Origin: Neokomagataea thailandica NBRC 106555
GTDB lineage: Bacteria; Pseudomonadota; Alphaproteobacteria; Acetobacterales; Acetobacteraceae
Length of the DNA stretch: 64,000 nucleotides
Assembly (NCBI RefSeq): GCF_001598495.1
Contig: NZ_BCZB01000015.1
Coordinates: 20,304-84,303, forward strand
Direction of reading: 5' to 3'
Below the pieces are notes generated by a model. The model was given only the letters and a program-made list of their open reading frames with translations, had not been told where the DNA came from and ran no database searches. Positions 60,842 through 64,000 of this stretch are shown here, in pieces. Position 1 is the stretch's first letter. The number at the start of each line of letters is the position of its first letter. A program made the translations under genes and the position numbers.

Positions 60842-63712
60842 GTGGGTGACACGATCTCAAAAACACCGGGTGCTAGCGTAGCCAACGTGTTGCAGGGGCT
60901 GGCCGAGTATGGCCAGTCCCCGTGGCTGGACTTCATTCAGCGCAGCTTCACAGAAGCTGGCAGCTTGAAGAAGCTCGTTGACGAAGATGGTTTGCGTGGG
61001 GTGACCTCTAACCCTGCAATCTTTGAAAAAGCGATCGGCAAAGGCACGGAATACGATCCGCAAATTCGCTCTTTGCTGAAAGACGGTGCTTTGTCACCGG
61101 GTGATTTGTACGAAACGCTGGCGATTGATGATATTCGCGCCGCTTGTGCAGAACTCCGCCCCGTCTTTGATAAGACGAATGGCTTGGATGGCTATGTTAG
61201 CCTCGAAGTATCGCCTTATCTGGCCTTTGATACAGAAGGTACGATCGCGGAAGCTCGCCGTTTGTGGAAGACGGTTGACCGCAAGAACCTGATGATCAAG
61301 ATCCCAGGTACGGCAGAAGGTGCGAAGGCGGTTCGTGAAGCGATTGCGGATGGCATCAATGTCAACGTCACGCTTCTCTTCTCACTGGATGCTTATAAAG
61401 CGGTTCTTGAAGCCTATATCTCTGGCTTGGAAGAACGCGCTGCAAAGGGTGAAGAGATTTCGGGCATCGCCAGTGTCGCTTCCTTCTTCGTGAGCCGTAT
61501 CGACGGTAAAATTGATGGCGAGATCGACCGCCGCGTTGCTGCGGGTGACAAGGATGCGGAAACGCTGAAATCCCTGCGCGGTAAGGTTGCGATTGCAAAT
61601 GCAAAGCTGGCTTACCAGTATTACCTCGACATTAAAGCTACAGATCGTTGGAAGGCTCTTGCCGCTAAGAGTGCACAGCCACAGCGTCTGCTGTGGGCTA
61701 GCACAGGCACCAAGGACAAGGCTTATTCAGACGTTCTGTACGTTGAAGAGCTGATTGGCCCGGAAACGGTTAACACGATTCCTCCTGCAACATTTGATGC
61801 GTTCCGTGATCATGGCAAGCTGCGCGCTAGCCTGACGGAAAATGTTGAAGATGCACGACATGTTCTGTCTGAGGCGGAGCGTCTGTCTCTAGATCTAGCG
61901 GGTGTGACCGATAAGCTGGTGAAAGACGGTTGTGCGGCTTTCAGTGCATCGTTTGACACGCTCTTAGGCGCTGTTGCGGAAAAGCGTGAGATTGTTTTGG
62001 GGCAGCGTTTGCTGCAATTCAGCGCAGACCTTCCTGCTGATTTGCGTGATGATGTTGCCGCTCTTGAAGGTGCTTGGAACAAAGACGGTAAGGTTCGCCG
62101 TGTTTGGGAAAAAGATGCGACGGTTTGGACAGGTGGCCCAGAAGGGAACTGGCTGAACTGGCTGGATATCGTTCAAGAGCGCCTGAAGAATGTTGCGGAA
62201 CTTGAAGCATTCGCGCGTGACGTGAAGTCTCGTGGCTTTAGTGATGTTCTGCTGCTGGGTATGGGCGGCTCCAGCCTTGGCCCAGAAGTGTTGGGTGCGA
62301 CGTTTGGCCAAGCTGTTGGCTGGCCTAAGCTGCATGTGCTGGACAGCACGGACCCACAGCAGGTCAAGACGTTTGAGAAGTCTGTTGATCTGAAGAAAAC
62401 GCTCTTCATTGTGGCCAGCAAGTCAGGCGGTACGCTTGAGCCAAACATCCTGTTCGCACATTTCTGGGACGTTGCGGAAAAAGCTCTGGGCAAGGCACCG
62501 GGTGAGCACTTTGTAGCGATCACGGATCCTGGCTCCAAAATGCAGAGCGTGGCGGAAGAGCACAAATTCGGACATATCTTCTACGGTGATCCGAAGATTG
62601 GTGGTCGTTTCTCCGTTCTGTCCAATTTCGGTCTTGTCCCGGCTGCCGCTAGCGGCATTGATGTGCAGGAATTCCTGACCAGCACATTGCTGATGGTTGA
62701 TAGCTGTGGCGCGTCTGCTCCAGCACAGATTAACCCGGGTGCACAGCTTGGTTTGATCCTCGGTGCGGCGGCAACCCGTTATGGGCGTGACAAGGTCACG
62801 ATCCAAACGTCTGCTGGTGTGGAAACAGTCGGTGCTTGGCTTGAGCAGTTGATTGCGGAAAGCACAGGCAAGCAGGGCAAGGGTCTGATCCCTATTGATG
62901 AAGAAACACTGACCACGCCGGATCATTACGGTACGGATCGTGTGTTCGTGGATATTCTTCTGGGTGATGCAAAGCCAGATGCGCGCTTGGCTGCTCTGCG
63001 TGAAGCTGGTGCGCCGGTGGTGACGCTGCGCCTTGGCGACGAAGTGCAGCTTGGCCAAGCATTCTTTGTCTTCGAATTTGCGACGGCGGTTGCAGGCTCG
63101 GTGCTGGAGATTGACCCGTTCGATCAGCCAGATGTTGAGTTCAGCAAAGTGGAAACACGCAAGCTGACCTCTGCTTATGCTGAGACGGGCTCTCTGCCTC
63201 CAGAAACACCATTTGCAAAAGATGGTGCTTTTGCCTTCTACGCAGATGCGAAGAACACGGAAGCACTGAAAAAAGCCGATACTGTTGCGATCTTGAAAGC
63301 GCATTTTGATCGTGTCGGTGCCGGCGATTATGTTGGTCTTCTGGCTTATATCGAGCGCGATAAAGAAACGCGTGCATGGCTCCAAGCGCTGCGCCTTGAT
63401 GTGCGTGATGCTCTGAAGTCTGCAACGGCTGCTGAGTTCGGCCCGCGCTTCCTGCACTCTACGGGGCAAGCTTATAAGGGTGGCCCAGATAGCGGTGTTT
63501 TCCTCCAGATTACGGTGGATGATGCGGCAGATGTGCCGGTCCCGGGTTACGGGTTTACGTTCGGTGTGGTGAAGGCGGCTCAGGCACGTGGTGACTTTGA
63601 GGTGCTTTCAAACCGTGGTCGTCGTGCGCTGCGGGTACACATCAGCGGTTCGCTGGAAGAAGGGTTGAAGGCGCTTGCCGCAGCACTTCGCACAGCTATC
63701 AAGAAAGGCTAA
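60842..63712 (+). CDS. Transaldolase/glucose-6-phosphate isomerase fusion
   Basis: A bifunctional protein of 956 residues. Residues 1-370 are transaldolase ([20 protein letters not shown]; Schiff-base Lys153 in [31 protein letters not shown]). Residues 390-956 are phosphoglucose isomerase with the sugar-isomerase fold ([17 protein letters not shown] near 470; [14 protein letters not shown] near 522; the late [20 protein letters not shown]). The two activities join the non-oxidative pentose-phosphate pathway to hexose phosphate; the fusion is known from Gluconobacter and Acetobacter relatives, where it channels fructose 6-phosphate back to glucose 6-phosphate. It starts with GTG preceded by GGAG. 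It lies 41 bases after tkt. Confidence 0.97.
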   Translation: MGDTISKTPGASVANVLQGLAEYGQSPWLDFIQRSFTEAGSLKKLVDEDGLRGVTSNPAIFEKAIGKGTEYDPQIRSLLKDGALSPGDLYETLAIDDIRAACAELRPVFDKTNGLDGYVSLEVSPYLAFDTEGTIAEARRLWKTVDRKNLMIKIPGTAEGAKAVREAIADGINVNVTLLFSLDAYKAVLEAYISGLEERAAKGEEISGIASVASFFVSRIDGKIDGEIDRRVAAGDKDAETLKSLRGKVAIANAKLAYQYYLDIKATDRWKALAAKSAQPQRLLWASTGTKDKAYSDVLYVEELIGPETVNTIPPATFDAFRDHGKLRASLTENVEDARHVLSEAERLSLDLAGVTDKLVKDGCAAFSASFDTLLGAVAEKREIVLGQRLLQFSADLPADLRDDVAALEGAWNKDGKVRRVWEKDATVWTGGPEGNWLNWLDIVQERLKNVAELEAFARDVKSRGFSDVLLLGMGGSSLGPEVLGATFGQAVGWPKLHVLDSTDPQQVKTFEKSVDLKKTLFIVASKSGGTLEPNILFAHFWDVAEKALGKAPGEHFVAITDPGSKMQSVAEEHKFGHIFYGDPKIGGRFSVLSNFGLVPAAASGIDVQEFLTSTLLMVDSCGASAPAQINPGAQLGLILGAAATRYGRDKVTIQTSAGVETVGAWLEQLIAESTGKQGKGLIPIDEETLTTPDHYGTDRVFVDILLGDAKPDARLAALREAGAPVVTLRLGDEVQLGQAFFVFEFATAVAGSVLEIDPFDQPDVEFSKVETRKLTSAYAETGSLPPETPFAKDGAFAFYADAKNTEALKKADTVAILKAHFDRVGAGDYVGLLAYIERDKETRAWLQALRLDVRDALKSATAAEFGPRFLHSTGQAYKGGPDSGVFLQITVDDAADVPVPGYGFTFGVVKAAQARGDFEVLSNRGRRALRVHISGSLEEGLKALAAALRTAIKKG

Positions 63713-63716
63713 GGCA

Positions 63717-64000
63717 ATGCGTATTGGGATTATTGGCCTTGGGCGTATGGGCGGGAACATAGCGGTTCGCCTGACGCGTCATGCACATGATGTTGTTGCG
63801 TTTGACCGTTCAGCGGAAGCGACGTCGAAGATTGTTGAGCGTGCGGATGGTGGTCGTGCGGTTGGCGCTACGAGCGTTGAGGACCTGACGGCGAAGCTGA
63901 AGGGTGATGAGCGCCGCGTTGTTTGGGTTATGCTTCCGGCAGGCCCGATCACGGAGAGCTGCATTGAGCAGCTTGGTGGTCTTTTGACTGAGGGTGACAT
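63717..64000 (+). CDS. gnd: 6-phosphogluconate dehydrogenase, N-terminal part (cut by window edge)
   Basis: Oxidatively decarboxylates 6-phosphogluconate to ribulose 5-phosphate. The 94 visible codons carry the NAD(P) loop [17 protein letters not shown] and the 6PGDH segment [19 protein letters not shown]. The N terminus matches the shorter decarboxylating (YqeC/GntZ-like) type known in acetic acid bacteria. The start, four bases after the tal-pgi stop with AAGG ahead, confirms the operon order tkt, tal-pgi, gnd. Confidence 0.92.
   Translation, partial: MRIGIIGLGRMGGNIAVRLTRHAHDVVAFDRSAEATSKIVERADGGRAVGATSVEDLTAKLKGDERRVVWVMLPAGPITESCIEQLGGLLTEGD

Noticed and set aside
62423..63469. Reverse-strand open frame of 348 codons inside tal-pgi
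   Set aside because: It is antisense to a strongly conserved enzyme, has no domain resemblance and reflects codon bias of the real gene.
1..64000. CRISPR arrays, tRNA/rRNA genes, insertion sequences or prophage
   Set aside because: No regularly spaced repeats, cloverleaf candidates, transposase or phage structural genes were recognised on either strand.

Overview
The window looks like chromosome of an acetic acid bacterium (Acetobacteraceae, Alphaproteobacteria) of moderate G+C, roughly 50-55% by eye. The main evidence is a pentose-phosphate operon with a fused transaldolase/glucose-6-phosphate isomerase, a secreted GH68 levansucrase resembling Gluconacetobacter LsdA, a type II secretion system (T2SS) split into small blocks, and alphaproteobacterial HWE-kinase signalling. 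I cannot name the genus; a Gluconobacter/Kozakia/Neokomagataea-type organism fits.

Layout. 1-8 kb: 5' part of metH, a DMT exporter, a small CobW-like protein, a phosphohexomutase, an NAD-binding/DUF2125-like pair, then rplM-rpsI. 8-17 kb: a reverse-strand run mtnK, Nudix, GH32 and a tandem retropepsin-like lipoprotein; then a secreted EEP phosphatase/nuclease, an MFS carrier, the levansucrase and a CatB-type acetyltransferase. 17.5-22.5 kb: a signalling cassette of a short LOV photoreceptor-like protein, a CheB-CheR-PAS-HWE kinase and a single-domain response regulator, followed by a flavin reductase. 22.6-27.9 kb: a cobalamin riboswitch ahead of a TonB receptor and a complete BtuFCD/FecBCD-type ABC importer. 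28-37.6 kb: a 2H-phosphoesterase-like Tat protein, an aminotransferase/EamA pair divergent from an Lrp regulator, bfr and bfd with iron-type operators, a secreted NUC1 nuclease, galE, a PsiE-like protein, and a pirin divergent from a LysR regulator.

37.6-53 kb is the secretion region: a GspC/GspN-like HR-domain protein, a secreted phospholipase C/acid phosphatase, a MauG-type di-haem peroxidase, then gspK, a lytic transglycosylase, gspG, gspD-M-L (reverse), prepilin peptidase (reverse) and gspE-F-H-I-J. The likely cargo (levansucrase, phospholipase) lies within 35 kb of the machine, and the family precedent is T2SS export of LsdA. 53-58.4 kb holds two unknown proteins, an M29 aminopeptidase, a glycosyltransferase, a coiled-coil protein, hisC and an ankyrin protein. 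58.4 kb to the end is tkt, tal-pgi and gnd behind a structured leader.

The points most worth following are the LOV/CheB-CheR/HWE cassette; an intrinsic terminator that also encodes the signal peptide of the downstream peroxidase; the structured tkt leader; poly-G tracts in secreted-protein signal regions; and the small protein that keeps the GCxCC core of COG0523 GTPases but has no P-loop. No CRISPR array, tRNA, rRNA, transposase or prophage gene was seen.
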